54,071 nt of DNA from an uncultured Oscillospiraceae bacterium (GTDB lineage Bacteria > Bacillota > Clostridia > Oscillospirales > Oscillospiraceae): assembly GCA_910585815.1 (NCBI GenBank), contig CAJUFJ010000021.1:1-54071 (forward strand). Reading direction: 5' to 3'. How positions within the stretch are numbered: position 1 is the stretch's first letter; each line of letters begins with the position of its first letter. Under the pieces are notes generated by a model. It worked only from the letters and a program-made list of their open reading frames with translations. It was not told where the DNA came from and ran no database searches. Both the position numbers and the translations under genes were made by a program. Below, piece by piece: positions 7,817-16,830 of the stretch.

Positions 7817-8989
7817 ATGAAAGGCATTTTAAATGGAGTGCGGGTCGTTGACCTGACCCGGTATATCTCCGGCCCCTTCTGCGGTATGCTGTTGGCGGAC
7901 ATGGGTGCGGAGGTCATCAAGGTGGAAAAGCCGGGGGAGGGGGAGATCAGCCGGACCGTAGGCCCCTGGAAAAACGACGTAAGCCTGTTTTTCGTTACCT
8001 GTAACCGAAACAAAAAGAGTGTAACCGCTGATATCCGCAAGCCGGAAGGAATGGCTATTTTGAAAAAGCTCATTGCCGAGTCGGACGTTCTTCTGGAGAA
8101 CTTCCGAGCCGGAATGATGGAAAAAATCGGACTGGGTTATGAAGAAGTTAAAAAGATTAACCCCAAAATCATTATGGTGTCGGTCAGTGGTTTTGGCCAG
8201 GGCGGCCCCTGGCGGGACCGGCCGGCCTTTGACGGGATCATTTCCGCTGTGTCTGGTGTAACCCGCATGGAGGATGGCCACGTGGAGCGGAGCAAGGGGG
8301 CCATTCACGACCATATGGCTGGTATGTATGCCATGATGGGCACTATGCTGGCGCTGTATGACCGGGAGCGGACCGGCAAAGGGCAGTATGTGGATGTGGC
8401 TATGATTGCCAGCTCTACAATGGTCCGCAGCGACGCCATCGCCAACGCCTACCTCAACGGCGACCAGGCTGCCCTTGAAGGGGATGACAGCGCGCCCTAT
8501 GGTTACCTGAAAGCGACCGACGGCTGGATCAACTTCCACGCCGGCCCCAACCAGATGTACCACAAGCTGCTGACATTGATCGACGACCCCTTCCTCCATG
8601 AGGAGCGGTTCTATGATGACATGATGCTCCGGGTGGAGCACTCCAAAGAGCTGTTTGCCCGGGTACAGGCCTGGGCGGAAGATAAGAGCTGCGACGAGCT
8701 GGAGCAGATTTTCCTGGAGACCGGCATTCCCTGCGGCATTGTAGCCACCCCTGGCCGCCTGCTGAGGACTGAACATCTTTGGGAGCGGGGGTATCTGATC
8801 AAACAGCCCGTGTATGGGCTGGAGGGGGAGGTTCCCTTTATGGGGTTTCCCATCAAGCTCTCAGAGCATCAGGAGCTGGAATATAAGGCGCCGCCGGCAG
8901 TTGGCGAAAATACCGAGGAAATTTATACATCAGTGTTAGGTATGTCCCAAAATGAAATCGAGAAGCTGAAAGAAGCTGGGATTGTGTAA
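7817..8989 (+). CDS. Class III (CaiB/BaiF family) CoA transferase
   Basis: A 390-residue CaiB/BaiF protein, normal length, starting 16 bases after the crotonase gene behind AGGAGGGG. The N-terminal block VVDLTRYISGPFCGMLLADM and the substrate block SGFGQGGPWRDRPAFDG are typical. Asp165 in IHDHMAGMYA aligns with the catalytic Asp169 of formyl-CoA transferase and CaiB, so the enzyme should be active. It would move CoA from a product acyl-CoA to the incoming acid. No acyl-CoA ligase is present, so CoA recycling between product and substrate is the likely activation route (inference). Substrate unknown; carnitine-type acids are one possibility. Confidence 0.88.
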   Translation: MKGILNGVRVVDLTRYISGPFCGMLLADMGAEVIKVEKPGEGEISRTVGPWKNDVSLFFVTCNRNKKSVTADIRKPEGMAILKKLIAESDVLLENFRAGMMEKIGLGYEEVKKINPKIIMVSVSGFGQGGPWRDRPAFDGIISAVSGVTRMEDGHVERSKGAIHDHMAGMYAMMGTMLALYDRERTGKGQYVDVAMIASSTMVRSDAIANAYLNGDQAALEGDDSAPYGYLKATDGWINFHAGPNQMYHKLLTLIDDPFLHEERFYDDMMLRVEHSKELFARVQAWAEDKSCDELEQIFLETGIPCGIVATPGRLLRTEHLWERGYLIKQPVYGLEGEVPFMGFPIKLSEHQELEYKAPPAVGENTEEIYTSVLGMSQNEIEKLKEAGIV

Positions 8990-9074
8990 TCTTACCGTCG
9001 GTTAAAACTACTGGACGCAGGTGGGATGTAGATACTGAACAGGGAGTGAGAATTAACAAAGGAGGTACACAGGT

Positions 9075-10457
9075 ATGACAAGCAGAACAATTATCATTCT
9101 TGTCATCATGCTGATTTACCTGGCAGTGATGCTGCTGGTCGGTTTGAAGGGCAGGAAATATAGCGAGACCAATCAGGATTTTATGACTGCAGCTAAACGG
9201 GGAACGATGCTGATGGTGGTAGGCTCCTATCTTGGCTCCCACTTAGGCAACGGCGTAGTCGTAGGAGGAGCACAATATGGCGCACTCTACGGGATTGGAG
9301 GCCTGTGGTATGGCGCAGGCGCTGCCTTGTCCTTTACACTGTTCGGTGTGGTTATGTCCAAGGCGATCTACCGAAAGGGCTATTTGACTCTGCCGGATGT
9401 ACTGGCGGACTGCTATGGCGACAAAATTACCACTGTGCTCATCGCTATCCTGCATTTCTGTACCATGACAGCCATTTGCGCTGGCCAGATCATGGCCGGG
9501 CGGCTCCTGTTTGAATACATCGGTCTGCCTGGAGAGCTTGGGGCGGCGCTTACCTTCCTGATTGTGATTGGCTACAGTGCCATGTCTGGCCTGTGGGGCG
9601 TTATGATGACTGACGTGCTGCAGAGCTCCGTCATCTTTGTGGTGACAATCCTGGGCGTAATCTGGATCGCCATTCAGGGAGGCTTTTCCTTTATGGCAGA
9701 AAACCTCCCGGCCAGCAGCTTTGAACTGATCCCCTTTGACGCAGAGACACTGATTATGATGTTTGGCCCCTCAGCCTTGTTCGGCCTGACCTCCGCTACG
9801 GCCTTCCAACGCACCGTGGCCAGCAAAACGGAAAAAACAGCCTACTGGGCGCCCATTGTCGCGTCGGTGCTGGTGGTGGCCTATGCCGCACTGCCTGTTT
9901 TGATGGGTATGTACGGGAAAGCGCTTTGGCCGGATGCCTCTGAGAGCACGGTGTTCTTCCAGCTGCTGATGGAAAAGATGCCCCCGGTGATGGCGGGACT
10001 GATGGTAGCTTCCATCTGTGCGGCGGTGATGTCCACCTGCGATGGCGGCCTGATTGCCGGTGCGGCCAACATTGTGAACGACATTTACCTGAAGGTGGTA
10101 AACCCGGCGGCAGAGAATGATCAGAAGAAATTGTCCCGCATGACTACACTGGCCACGGTTGCGATGGGGATTTTTGCGCTGCTGGTCTCCCTGCAGTTTA
10201 CAAATCTGATCCCGTTGCTGTCAATTGCGTACAGCCTGATCAACGCCGGCGCGTTGGTTATGGTTGTGGGGGCGGTATTCTGGAAGAAATCCACCAAGGA
10301 AGGTGCCGTTGCCAGCTTTATTGTCGGCGTAGGGTTAACATTGCTGAATCAGTTTAAGGTTATAACCATTCCCTACGCATCTGTTACTCCGTTGATCCCC
10401 GCACTGATTATCTTCATTCTGGTCAGTTTTATTACGCAGCCTAAGGCCGCAGAATAA
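9075..10457 (+). CDS. Sodium:solute symporter (SSS family)
   Basis: A 460-residue SSS permease with about 13 hydrophobic segments and an AAAGGAGGT site 8 bases before the ATG. The conserved stretch SYLGSHLGNGVVVGGAQYG matches the other two SSS genes of this window, so all three are paralogues. It lies 85 bp after the CoA transferase gene with no terminator between, and so is probably the uptake system of the acyl-CoA operon. Substrate unknown. Confidence 0.88.
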   Translation: MTSRTIIILVIMLIYLAVMLLVGLKGRKYSETNQDFMTAAKRGTMLMVVGSYLGSHLGNGVVVGGAQYGALYGIGGLWYGAGAALSFTLFGVVMSKAIYRKGYLTLPDVLADCYGDKITTVLIAILHFCTMTAICAGQIMAGRLLFEYIGLPGELGAALTFLIVIGYSAMSGLWGVMMTDVLQSSVIFVVTILGVIWIAIQGGFSFMAENLPASSFELIPFDAETLIMMFGPSALFGLTSATAFQRTVASKTEKTAYWAPIVASVLVVAYAALPVLMGMYGKALWPDASESTVFFQLLMEKMPPVMAGLMVASICAAVMSTCDGGLIAGAANIVNDIYLKVVNPAAENDQKKLSRMTTLATVAMGIFALLVSLQFTNLIPLLSIAYSLINAGALVMVVGAVFWKKSTKEGAVASFIVGVGLTLLNQFKVITIPYASVTPLIPALIIFILVSFITQPKAAE

Positions 10458-10740
10458 GCGTAAAAGCTGACAAGCCTCCTGGTTTCCCTCTTTCTTTATG
10501 GTGCGGGATGGGGCGAAAATTTCTCCCTCAAAATTTTTGCCTCGTCCGCAGCATAAACAGATCAAACTTGAAAGCCGCATGTTATTTTGAAGGTCACATG
10601 AAGCCTTTGCACAGCAGCGCTTTGATATTTAATGGCGGCAGACTCAAGAAATATGTTGGAGTGATCCATCGCCATCAAATTACAAAGTTATTTGGTGCAC
10701 CTTCATTAACCTAGTTTATTTAAAGGAGTGAGTTTGCAGA
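10458..10740. other. Intergenic region between the second symporter and aldehyde dehydrogenase genes
   Basis: 283 bp without a convincing gene. An imperfect AT-rich dyad (about 10513-10546, GCGAAAATTT against AAATTTTTGC) could be a weak terminator but lacks a clean stem. The 3' part probably holds the promoter for the aldehyde dehydrogenase unit; I could not pick a clear -35/-10. The AAAGGAG ribosome site at 10722-10728 serves the next gene. Confidence 0.4.
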
Positions 10741-12174
10741 ATGTACAAGCAGTATATCAATGGCGAGCTGGTCCAGGGGGCCGGGGTAAGGGTCAAGGTT
10801 CTGGACCCGGCGGATAACTCCGTAATTGAGGAGCTGGATACCGCCTCTGAGGAGCAGTGTCTGGCAGCTTTGGAAGCGGCCCAGGCCGCGTTCAAGGACT
10901 GGGCCGCAACCCCCATCGGTGAACGTGCCCAGTGGCTGGACAAGTTTATCAATGCGATTATGGCGGAAAAGGAGACGATAGCAGAGCTGTTAGCCGCCGA
11001 GACCGGAAAACCTTATAAGACAGCGATGGAAGACCTCTACGGATTTGAGGACTATGCATGCTACTTTGTTCACGAGGGAGCACGCATGGAGGGGACCACC
11101 GTCTATACCCCAGGCAAAGCCTACGGTGAGTTATACCACGCAGTGGAGCGCAGGCCCTTGGGCGTTGTAGTAGCGCATATTGCTTGGAACTACCCCATTG
11201 CAATGGCGGCGCTGAAAATTGGTCCCGCCATGGTAGCCGGCGACCCCATTGTCCTCAAGCCTGCCAGTGATACTCCGCTGGCCACGCTCTACCTTGGTGA
11301 AATTGCCGCTAAAATTGGTATGCCAAAAGGTGTGCTGAACCTTGTGTCCGGTCCTTCCAATGTGGTGGCCAAGACCCTTAACACCAGCAAAATTCCCAGC
11401 ATGATTACCCTGATCGGTTCCAGCGATACCGGCCGCCGTGCCATGCACGAGGCCTCCACATCCTCCATTAAACGATTCTCCATGGAATTGGGCGGAAATG
11501 CCCCTGTTATTGTGATGCCGGATGCGGATATCGACTTTGCAGTTAAGCACTGTATCGCCTTCAAGTGTGACAACGCCGGGCAAATTTGCACAAACTACAA
11601 CCGAATTTATGTCCATGCGTCGGTCTATGAGGAGTATCTGGCCAAGCTGGAGGAGGGCCTGAAGGAGGTCAGGTGTGGCAGCAAGCACGATGAGGGCCAC
11701 ATTATGGGGCCCATGATTACCCGGGCTGCCCGTGACCGTATTCTGGAGCTGATTGAAGAAGCTCGCAGCAAAGGGGCGGCTCTGGTGTGCGGCGGTACAA
11801 TTCCCGAAGGGCTGGAGGCCGGTAATTTTGTGACACCGGCGCTGCTGAGAGATGTGACAGAGGATATGCGGGTCAGCCGGGAGGAAATATTTGGCCCCAT
11901 CATTGCGGTGCGCAAGTTTACCGATTTGGACAGCGTGCTGGAGAAGGCAAATGATACCGACCTGGGCCTGGCCTCCTACTTCTTCGGCCATGACGCCCGG
12001 GACATTGCCAAGGCTTTTGAAACATTGCAGACCGGAGATGTCTACATAAACGGCGGCGGAGGAGGAGCCCATACCCCGCACATCGGCATGAAGCAGTCCG
12101 GCATCGGCTGCGACCAGTCCCGCTGGAGCCTGGAGGAGTACTTCCAGCTCAAGCGTGTGTCTATGATCCCCTAA
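10741..12174 (+). CDS. NAD(P)-dependent aldehyde dehydrogenase (succinate-semialdehyde dehydrogenase-like)
   Basis: A 477-residue aldehyde dehydrogenase of the classic superfamily. Active-site residues are visible: Asn150 (AWNYP), Glu249 in MELGGNAP and the catalytic Cys283 in NAGQICTNYN. The FGP block EEIFGPIIAVRKF is present. Such enzymes oxidise an aldehyde to the acid (here CoA-independent) with NAD or NADP. It resembles the semialdehyde/lactaldehyde branch, but substrate cannot be fixed by eye. Followed by a symporter and two iron alcohol dehydrogenases, suggesting import of an alcohol, oxidation to the aldehyde and then to the acid that could feed the CoA transferase operon (inference). 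Confidence 0.88.
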   Translation: MYKQYINGELVQGAGVRVKVLDPADNSVIEELDTASEEQCLAALEAAQAAFKDWAATPIGERAQWLDKFINAIMAEKETIAELLAAETGKPYKTAMEDLYGFEDYACYFVHEGARMEGTTVYTPGKAYGELYHAVERRPLGVVVAHIAWNYPIAMAALKIGPAMVAGDPIVLKPASDTPLATLYLGEIAAKIGMPKGVLNLVSGPSNVVAKTLNTSKIPSMITLIGSSDTGRRAMHEASTSSIKRFSMELGGNAPVIVMPDADIDFAVKHCIAFKCDNAGQICTNYNRIYVHASVYEEYLAKLEEGLKEVRCGSKHDEGHIMGPMITRAARDRILELIEEARSKGAALVCGGTIPEGLEAGNFVTPALLRDVTEDMRVSREEIFGPIIAVRKFTDLDSVLEKANDTDLGLASYFFGHDARDIAKAFETLQTGDVYINGGGGGAHTPHIGMKQSGIGCDQSRWSLEEYFQLKRVSMIP

Positions 12175-12249
12175 TCTGGTGTAAAGTACAGCAAATACAA
12201 AACCAGCGGAAGAAGACGAAAGCTAGAATTATAGTTGAGGGGGAGAAGT

Positions 12250-13641
12250 ATGTTAACAACAATCGTCATTGTAATGGTCATCTATTTTGCAGCCATGATC
12301 GGCATCAGCTGGATGGGCAAAAAGCATGCAGAAAACTTTTCCGACTATCTGAATAATGGCCGGTCCACCGGCTTGCTGATGGTTATTGGCGGCTGTATGG
12401 GCGCCCACATCGGCAACGGTTTGGTGGTCGGGGGCGGTGCCGAGGGCGCCTCCATCGGTCTGAGCGGCATTGCCTACGGAATCGGCTGTTGTATATCCTA
12501 TCTGGTTATCCCACTGATTATGAACGACTTTGTATACAAGCGGAACATACAAAGCCTGGCGGACTATCTCCGGGATCGATATGGCAGCGAAGGCCCTGCC
12601 CAGATTTATAACTTTGCCACCGTTTTCTCTTACATCGGCCTGATGGCGGGCCAGCTGATGGCCGGCGGCGCCCTGTTTGAAGCCCTGGGAATGAATCGAT
12701 ACCTGGGTATTGTGGTCATTGCTGTGGTGGTCTTTGCCTACTCCCAAATATCCGGCCTGTGGGGTGCATTTGCCACCTCGGTGATTCAGAGTGGCGTTAT
12801 TCTACTGGGGCTGCTGGCCGCCGGCGTCTACCTGGTGTCAAACGGCGCCTGGGGTGAGATCCAACAGGCTATGGCTGCCGGCACAGTACCCGCCACCTAT
12901 ACCTCCATCGTAGGCGGCTATGCCCCCGCAGTGCTGATCGGCCTAGTAGTCCCCGTCTCACTTCAGGTACTTACCGACCAGATGAGCTATCAGCGCATTA
13001 CCTGCGCAAAGAGCGCGTCCACCTCCCGGAATGCGCACCTCCTGTCTGCTCTGCTGATGGTCCCTGTCTGCGTTATGCCCTGTATCATTGGCATGTATGG
13101 CCGGGTCCACTTTGGCGCGGAGGGAAACAACGCATTCTTTACCGTTGTCCTTAACGTGCTGCCGCCAGTCTTTGCTGCCCTGGTCGTTACCGCTGTCATC
13201 GCTGCGGTTATGTCTACCATTGACTGCGTGTTTATTTCTTTCTCCCAGGTGCTGCTTAACGATTTCTACCGCCGGCGGATCAACCCCGATGTTACAGATA
13301 AGCAGCTGTCCAAGATGACTTTGGGGCTGAATGTCATTATCTGCGTGGTGGCCATTGGCTTCGCGGTTACCGCTACCTCCCTGGTGGGTCTGCTGTCCAA
13401 CTGCTATCTGTTCCTGGAGGGCGCCTGCCTGGTGCCGTTCCTGGGCGGACGCTGGTATAAGAGGGCCACCAAGCAGGGGGCCATTGCCTCCTCCATCGTG
13501 GGCGCAGGCATCGCGGTTCTTGAGATGTTTGGTATCTTCTCCCTGCCTTACTCTGCTATTACCCTGTTTATCCCCAGCCTGATCGCTTTTGTCATCGTGA
13601 GCATGATGACCTCCGGGAAAGCGGAGCCTGCGGCGCAGTAA
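12250..13641 (+). CDS. Sodium:solute symporter (SSS family)
   Basis: A 463-residue SSS permease. The ATG at 12250 follows GAGGGGGAG at good spacing; an in-frame TTG 15 bases earlier overlaps that site and is rejected. It shares GGCMGAHIGNGLVVGGGAEG with the two other symporters here. It lies between the aldehyde dehydrogenase and the iron alcohol dehydrogenases with short gaps (75 and 25 bp), so it likely imports the compound these enzymes use. Confidence 0.88.
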   Translation: MLTTIVIVMVIYFAAMIGISWMGKKHAENFSDYLNNGRSTGLLMVIGGCMGAHIGNGLVVGGGAEGASIGLSGIAYGIGCCISYLVIPLIMNDFVYKRNIQSLADYLRDRYGSEGPAQIYNFATVFSYIGLMAGQLMAGGALFEALGMNRYLGIVVIAVVVFAYSQISGLWGAFATSVIQSGVILLGLLAAGVYLVSNGAWGEIQQAMAAGTVPATYTSIVGGYAPAVLIGLVVPVSLQVLTDQMSYQRITCAKSASTSRNAHLLSALLMVPVCVMPCIIGMYGRVHFGAEGNNAFFTVVLNVLPPVFAALVVTAVIAAVMSTIDCVFISFSQVLLNDFYRRRINPDVTDKQLSKMTLGLNVIICVVAIGFAVTATSLVGLLSNCYLFLEGACLVPFLGGRWYKRATKQGAIASSIVGAGIAVLEMFGIFSLPYSAITLFIPSLIAFVIVSMMTSGKAEPAAQ

Positions 13642-13666
13642 TCGAGATATTAAAGGAGAAATTACT

Positions 13667-14866
13667 ATGATTGACTTGGTTTTACGCAGTACTACTGATA
13701 CAATTTACGGAAAAGGAAGCGTGAGGCGGGTTGCAGAACTTGTCAGGCAGCATGGCGGCACGCGGGTTCTGCTGCACCACGTCAGCGAGTCCTTTATCCA
13801 GCCCCTGGTGAGTGAAATCCGCGGCATCCTGGAGGACGCCGGCATCTACTGCGCCGACCTTGGCGGTGTGGTGCCCAACCCCCGTATCTCCACTGTGTAT
13901 GAGGGCATCGAGCTGTGCCGCAGGGAGAAGATTGATTTTCTCCTTCCCATCGGCGGTGGCTCCTCCATCGACAGTGCCAAGGCTATTGCGCTTGGCGTAC
14001 CCTACGATGGCGATGTGTGGGACTTCTTTGACTTGAAGGCCGTCCCCAAAACGGCTTTGCCGTTGGGCGTGGTGTCTACCTTTGCCGCCACCGGCAGCGA
14101 GTCCACTAAGGCCACAATCGTCACCAAGGAGGATGAACAGCTCAAACGCGGCTGGGAGGACGACAACGACAAAATCATCATCCGTCCCCGGTTTGCCATC
14201 CTGGACCCTGTGTTGACCTTTACAGCCCCTCGCTTTCAGACCGCTTCCGGCACAGCGGATATCATATCCCACATGTGTGAGAACTATTTCAGCGCAGACG
14301 CGGATAACGAATTTTCGGACCACCTGTGCGAAGCCGGTCTGAAGACGGCCATTAAATTTGGGCCCATGGCCTTGGAGGACCCCTGCAACTATGAGGCCAG
14401 AGGTGCCCTGATGTTCCTCAGCGGCTATGCCATCAACGGCTATATGAAATTTGGCCGTCACGGCGACTGGAACTGCCACGCGTTGGAGCATGAGATGAGC
14501 GGCGAATGGGACATCCCTCACGGAGCCGGTTTGGCCATCGTCACTCCTCGTTGGATGCGGCACATCTATAAAGAACACCTTGACCTGTTCATCCGCTTTG
14601 CTGCCAATGTGTTCCACATCCCCTACGATGTGGTTTCCCCTGAGAAAACTGCGCTGGCCGGTATCGAGGCGATGGAAGATGTGTTTTTCCGCAAGCTTGG
14701 ACTGCCCTCCACTCTACGCGCCTTGGGCGTGCCTGAAGAAAAGATGACGGATGAGATCCTCCACAAGGTCTGTAAGCGCATCTTCTATATGGGGGGAGAC
14801 GCCTACGGAGATATGCACGCCCTGCGGGAAGAGGACTTTTTCGCCATCCTGAAGCAGTGCATTTGA
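13667..14866 (+). CDS. Iron-containing alcohol dehydrogenase
   Basis: A 399-residue group III alcohol dehydrogenase. The NAD(P)-binding block PIGGGSSIDSAKAIAL is at about 94-109. The four metal ligands expected from the family are seen as Asp198, His202, His271 and His285, with the same 14-residue spacing between the last two as in lactaldehyde reductase FucO. It interconverts an alcohol and an aldehyde. The next gene is a paralogue lying 22 bp downstream; two adjacent iron alcohol dehydrogenases may be isoenzymes or act on two successive alcohols. Confidence 0.9.
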   Translation: MIDLVLRSTTDTIYGKGSVRRVAELVRQHGGTRVLLHHVSESFIQPLVSEIRGILEDAGIYCADLGGVVPNPRISTVYEGIELCRREKIDFLLPIGGGSSIDSAKAIALGVPYDGDVWDFFDLKAVPKTALPLGVVSTFAATGSESTKATIVTKEDEQLKRGWEDDNDKIIIRPRFAILDPVLTFTAPRFQTASGTADIISHMCENYFSADADNEFSDHLCEAGLKTAIKFGPMALEDPCNYEARGALMFLSGYAINGYMKFGRHGDWNCHALEHEMSGEWDIPHGAGLAIVTPRWMRHIYKEHLDLFIRFAANVFHIPYDVVSPEKTALAGIEAMEDVFFRKLGLPSTLRALGVPEEKMTDEILHKVCKRIFYMGGDAYGDMHALREEDFFAILKQCI

Positions 14867-14888
14867 TTGGAAGGGAGGAAAACACACA

Positions 14889-16073
14889 ATGATCAACTTT
14901 GATATTATGAATATCCCCGACATTATCTTTGGACGGGATACGGAAAAGCGTGCCGGTGAATTGATGAAGGAATTTGGGGCGAAAAAGGTTCTGATTCACC
15001 ACTCCGGTGAGCCCTTCGTCCTGCCGCTGGTGGAGCGGATCGGCGGCTATCTGACCGAGGCCGGCCTGGAATGGACCGAGCTGGGGGGCGTGGTGCCCAA
15101 TCCCCGCCTGAGTAAGGTGTATGAGGGTATCGAGCTGTGCCGCAGGGAAGGTGTTGACGGTGTTCTGGCGGTGGGCGGCGGCAGCGTGATTGATAGCTCA
15201 AAGGGCATCGCCTGCGGCACTCCGTACAGCGGCGACGTCTGGGATATGTACCGTATGGTTGCCCCCGTGGAGAAGCGGCTGGTTCTGGGTGTGGTATCCA
15301 CCTTTGCTGGAACGGGCAGCGAGTGCAGCTGCGCCTCGGTTGTGACCAATGAGAAAAAGCAGCTGAAGCTGTCCATCGACAACCAGCCCATCGTCCGCCC
15401 GGACTTTTGTATTCTGAACCCCGAGCTGACCTACAGTGTTCCAGCACTCCAGACAGCCTCCGGGGCCTCTGACATTATGTCGCACCTGATTGAGAATTAC
15501 TGTACCGCGGTGCCCGATGTCTACATGAACCACCAATTCCTGATTGCCGGAATGAAAACCGTGCTGCATCAGGCACCTGTTGCGATTGCGGAGCCTGAAA
15601 ACTATGCCGCGCGCAGCGCTCTGATGGCCACGGCCCCCTTTGCAATCAGCGGCCTGCTCCGGCTGGGGTTGGTGGGTGACTGGGCCTGCCACCTGATGGA
15701 GCACGAGATGAGCACTGAGTGGAACATTCCCCACGGCCTGGGACTGGCCATTATTACCCCGGTTTGGATGCGCTATGTCTATGAAAGGGATGTCAACTTG
15801 TTTGCCAAGCTGGCGGTGGAGCTGTTCCATATCGAGTATGACTACGACGATCCCGCCCGCACAGCCCGGGCTGGCATTGATGCGCTGTCTGACTGGTTCT
15901 GCTCCCTGGGGATGCCCAAGACCATCCGGGAGTATGTGAAGGGTGACACCTCAGAGGCGGCCCTTTGGAAGATGGCCAATCGTATCGACTATGCTTTGGA
16001 AGGTCATAAGATTGGCTGTGCCTTCCCCATTACCCCTCAGGACGTTGTAAATATCTATAAATTGTCCCTTTAA
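14889..16073 (+). CDS. Iron-containing alcohol dehydrogenase (paralogue of the preceding gene)
   Basis: A 394-residue iron alcohol dehydrogenase, clearly related to the upstream copy: both carry LGGVVPNPR and VYEGIELCRRE at the same positions. Metal ligands are Asp195, His199, His268 and His282; AVGGGSVIDSSKGIACG is the nucleotide-binding loop. AAGGGAGG precedes the ATG. It closes the catabolic run and is followed by a terminator at 16207-16255. Substrate unknown. Confidence 0.9.
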   Translation: MINFDIMNIPDIIFGRDTEKRAGELMKEFGAKKVLIHHSGEPFVLPLVERIGGYLTEAGLEWTELGGVVPNPRLSKVYEGIELCRREGVDGVLAVGGGSVIDSSKGIACGTPYSGDVWDMYRMVAPVEKRLVLGVVSTFAGTGSECSCASVVTNEKKQLKLSIDNQPIVRPDFCILNPELTYSVPALQTASGASDIMSHLIENYCTAVPDVYMNHQFLIAGMKTVLHQAPVAIAEPENYAARSALMATAPFAISGLLRLGLVGDWACHLMEHEMSTEWNIPHGLGLAIITPVWMRYVYERDVNLFAKLAVELFHIEYDYDDPARTARAGIDALSDWFCSLGMPKTIREYVKGDTSEAALWKMANRIDYALEGHKIGCAFPITPQDVVNIYKLSL

Positions 16074-16206
16074 TCCCTGTTTTTTCGTGTTTTTGACAAG
16101 AAAACATTTCTCGTTTTGAGTCAGGACCTGCAGTATCGACCTGACCCGAAACCGCACAGCTGCTGAAAATTTTTTGAAACAGCAGCACTAAATCAATAAA
16201 CATAAG

Positions 16207-16255
16207 ACGCAGGCCATCTGCCCATGTTACGGCGGATGGCCTGCGTTTTGTGTTT
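16207..16255 (+). terminator. Rho-independent terminator ending the catabolic island
   Basis: A 16-bp stem with one G-T pair (16207-16222 with 16231-16246) is followed by TTTGTGTTT. It separates the alcohol dehydrogenase unit from the riboswitch-controlled operon. Confidence 0.8.
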
Positions 16256-16340
16256 GACAGTTTTTAGTAAAATGCTGAGCAGCTGGGGTGTCCAGTTCGG
16301 GTGCAGGTCCAAGGAATGAAATTTGGTAAATAAAGCGTGA

Positions 16341-16483
16341 TTTATAGGCCGCATAGAAAAATTTCAAACGTTAAGCGGGATTTGTCGTTTTTTACCGAAC
16401 GTCGTCTCCCGCTTTTGTCAATTTTTACAGAATAATTTTACCACAGCTCTTTTCAAAATGCAAGGGGAAAAGCGGCCTATAAA
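16341..16483. repeat. Nested inverted repeats upstream of the riboswitches
   Basis: A perfect 12-bp inverted pair (TTTATAGGCCGC at 16341-16352, GCGGCCTATAAA at 16472-16483) encloses a second pair (AAGCGGGA at 16373-16380, TCCCGCTT at 16407-16414). The stretch 16256-16659 has no gene. It could be a small structured RNA, a MITE-like remnant or an operator region; the GC-rich 16600-16650 part is also self-complementary (CCGCCGC against GCGGCGG). I saw no clear promoter. Confidence 0.4.
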
Positions 16484-16659
16484 CCACACATTACAGGCCG
16501 GTTTTGGTGGAATTTTCCGTGAAAGTCGGGGGAAATACTCCCGCTGCGGTTGATTCATAAACCATCCTTGGAAGGGGGGAGCCCGATGACTATGGCGGTC
16601 CCGCCCGGGACGTAACCCGCCGCTGAGCCGCGCCGGCGGCGGCGGGAGGATCGTTTGCT

Positions 16660-16752
16660 CGGTCAGGAAGGCGCTGGCAAACCATGGGAAACTGTGGGAC
16701 GCAAAGCTACGGAACTAAGGCCCGCAAGGGCTATGTTCGCCGGGTTGCACCG
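16660..16752 (+). promoter_or_regulatory. Cyclic-di-GMP-I (GEMM-I) riboswitch, first of a tandem pair
   Basis: The stretch has the GEMM-I consensus in order: GCAAACC, a P2 hairpin closed by a GAAA tetraloop (CCATGG-GAAA-CTGTGG), GGGACGCAAAGC, then CTAAGG ... CTATG (tetraloop receptor) and CCGGGTTGC. The outer helix can form from CGGT (16660-16663) with ACCG (16749-16752). It binds cyclic-di-GMP in the nascent mRNA and should alter expression of the surface protein gene at 16918 and perhaps the operon behind it. Whether binding turns expression on or off is not readable with confidence. Confidence 0.9.
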
Positions 16753-16830
16753 CAAACCACGGGAAACCGTGGGACGCAAAGCATTGGGGGCTAAATCGCC
16801 GTTCCCCCCTGAACGATGGGGAAAACCGTC
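16751..16830 (+). promoter_or_regulatory. Cyclic-di-GMP-I (GEMM-I) riboswitch, second, more diverged copy
   Basis: Directly abutting the first aptamer: CCGCAAACC, a perfect P2 (CCACGG-GAAA-CCGTGG), GGGACGCAAAGC, CTAAA and a P3 base that can pair (GCATTG with CGATGG). The TATG half of the tetraloop receptor seen in the first copy is changed, so affinity may differ. A 6-bp hairpin (CCGTCC-TCT-GGACGG, about 16826-16840) follows and may belong to the expression platform; there is no T-run, so control of translation or of processing is as likely as termination. Confidence 0.75.

Noticed and set aside
8390..8430. CaiB-type CoA transferase seemed to lack an Asp in the GQYVDVAMIASS block
   Set aside because: The catalytic Asp of the family (Asp169 in formyl-CoA transferase) is in the earlier D-x-x-x-G block; here it is Asp165 in IHDHMAGMYA, so the active site is intact.
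10513..10546. Terminator after the second symporter gene
   Set aside because: The dyad has several mismatches and no T-run, so it is only noted within the intergenic entry.
16341..16483. A second invertible promoter ahead of the riboswitches
   Set aside because: The inverted pair is only 12 bp, holds no clear promoter inside and has no recombinase gene near.
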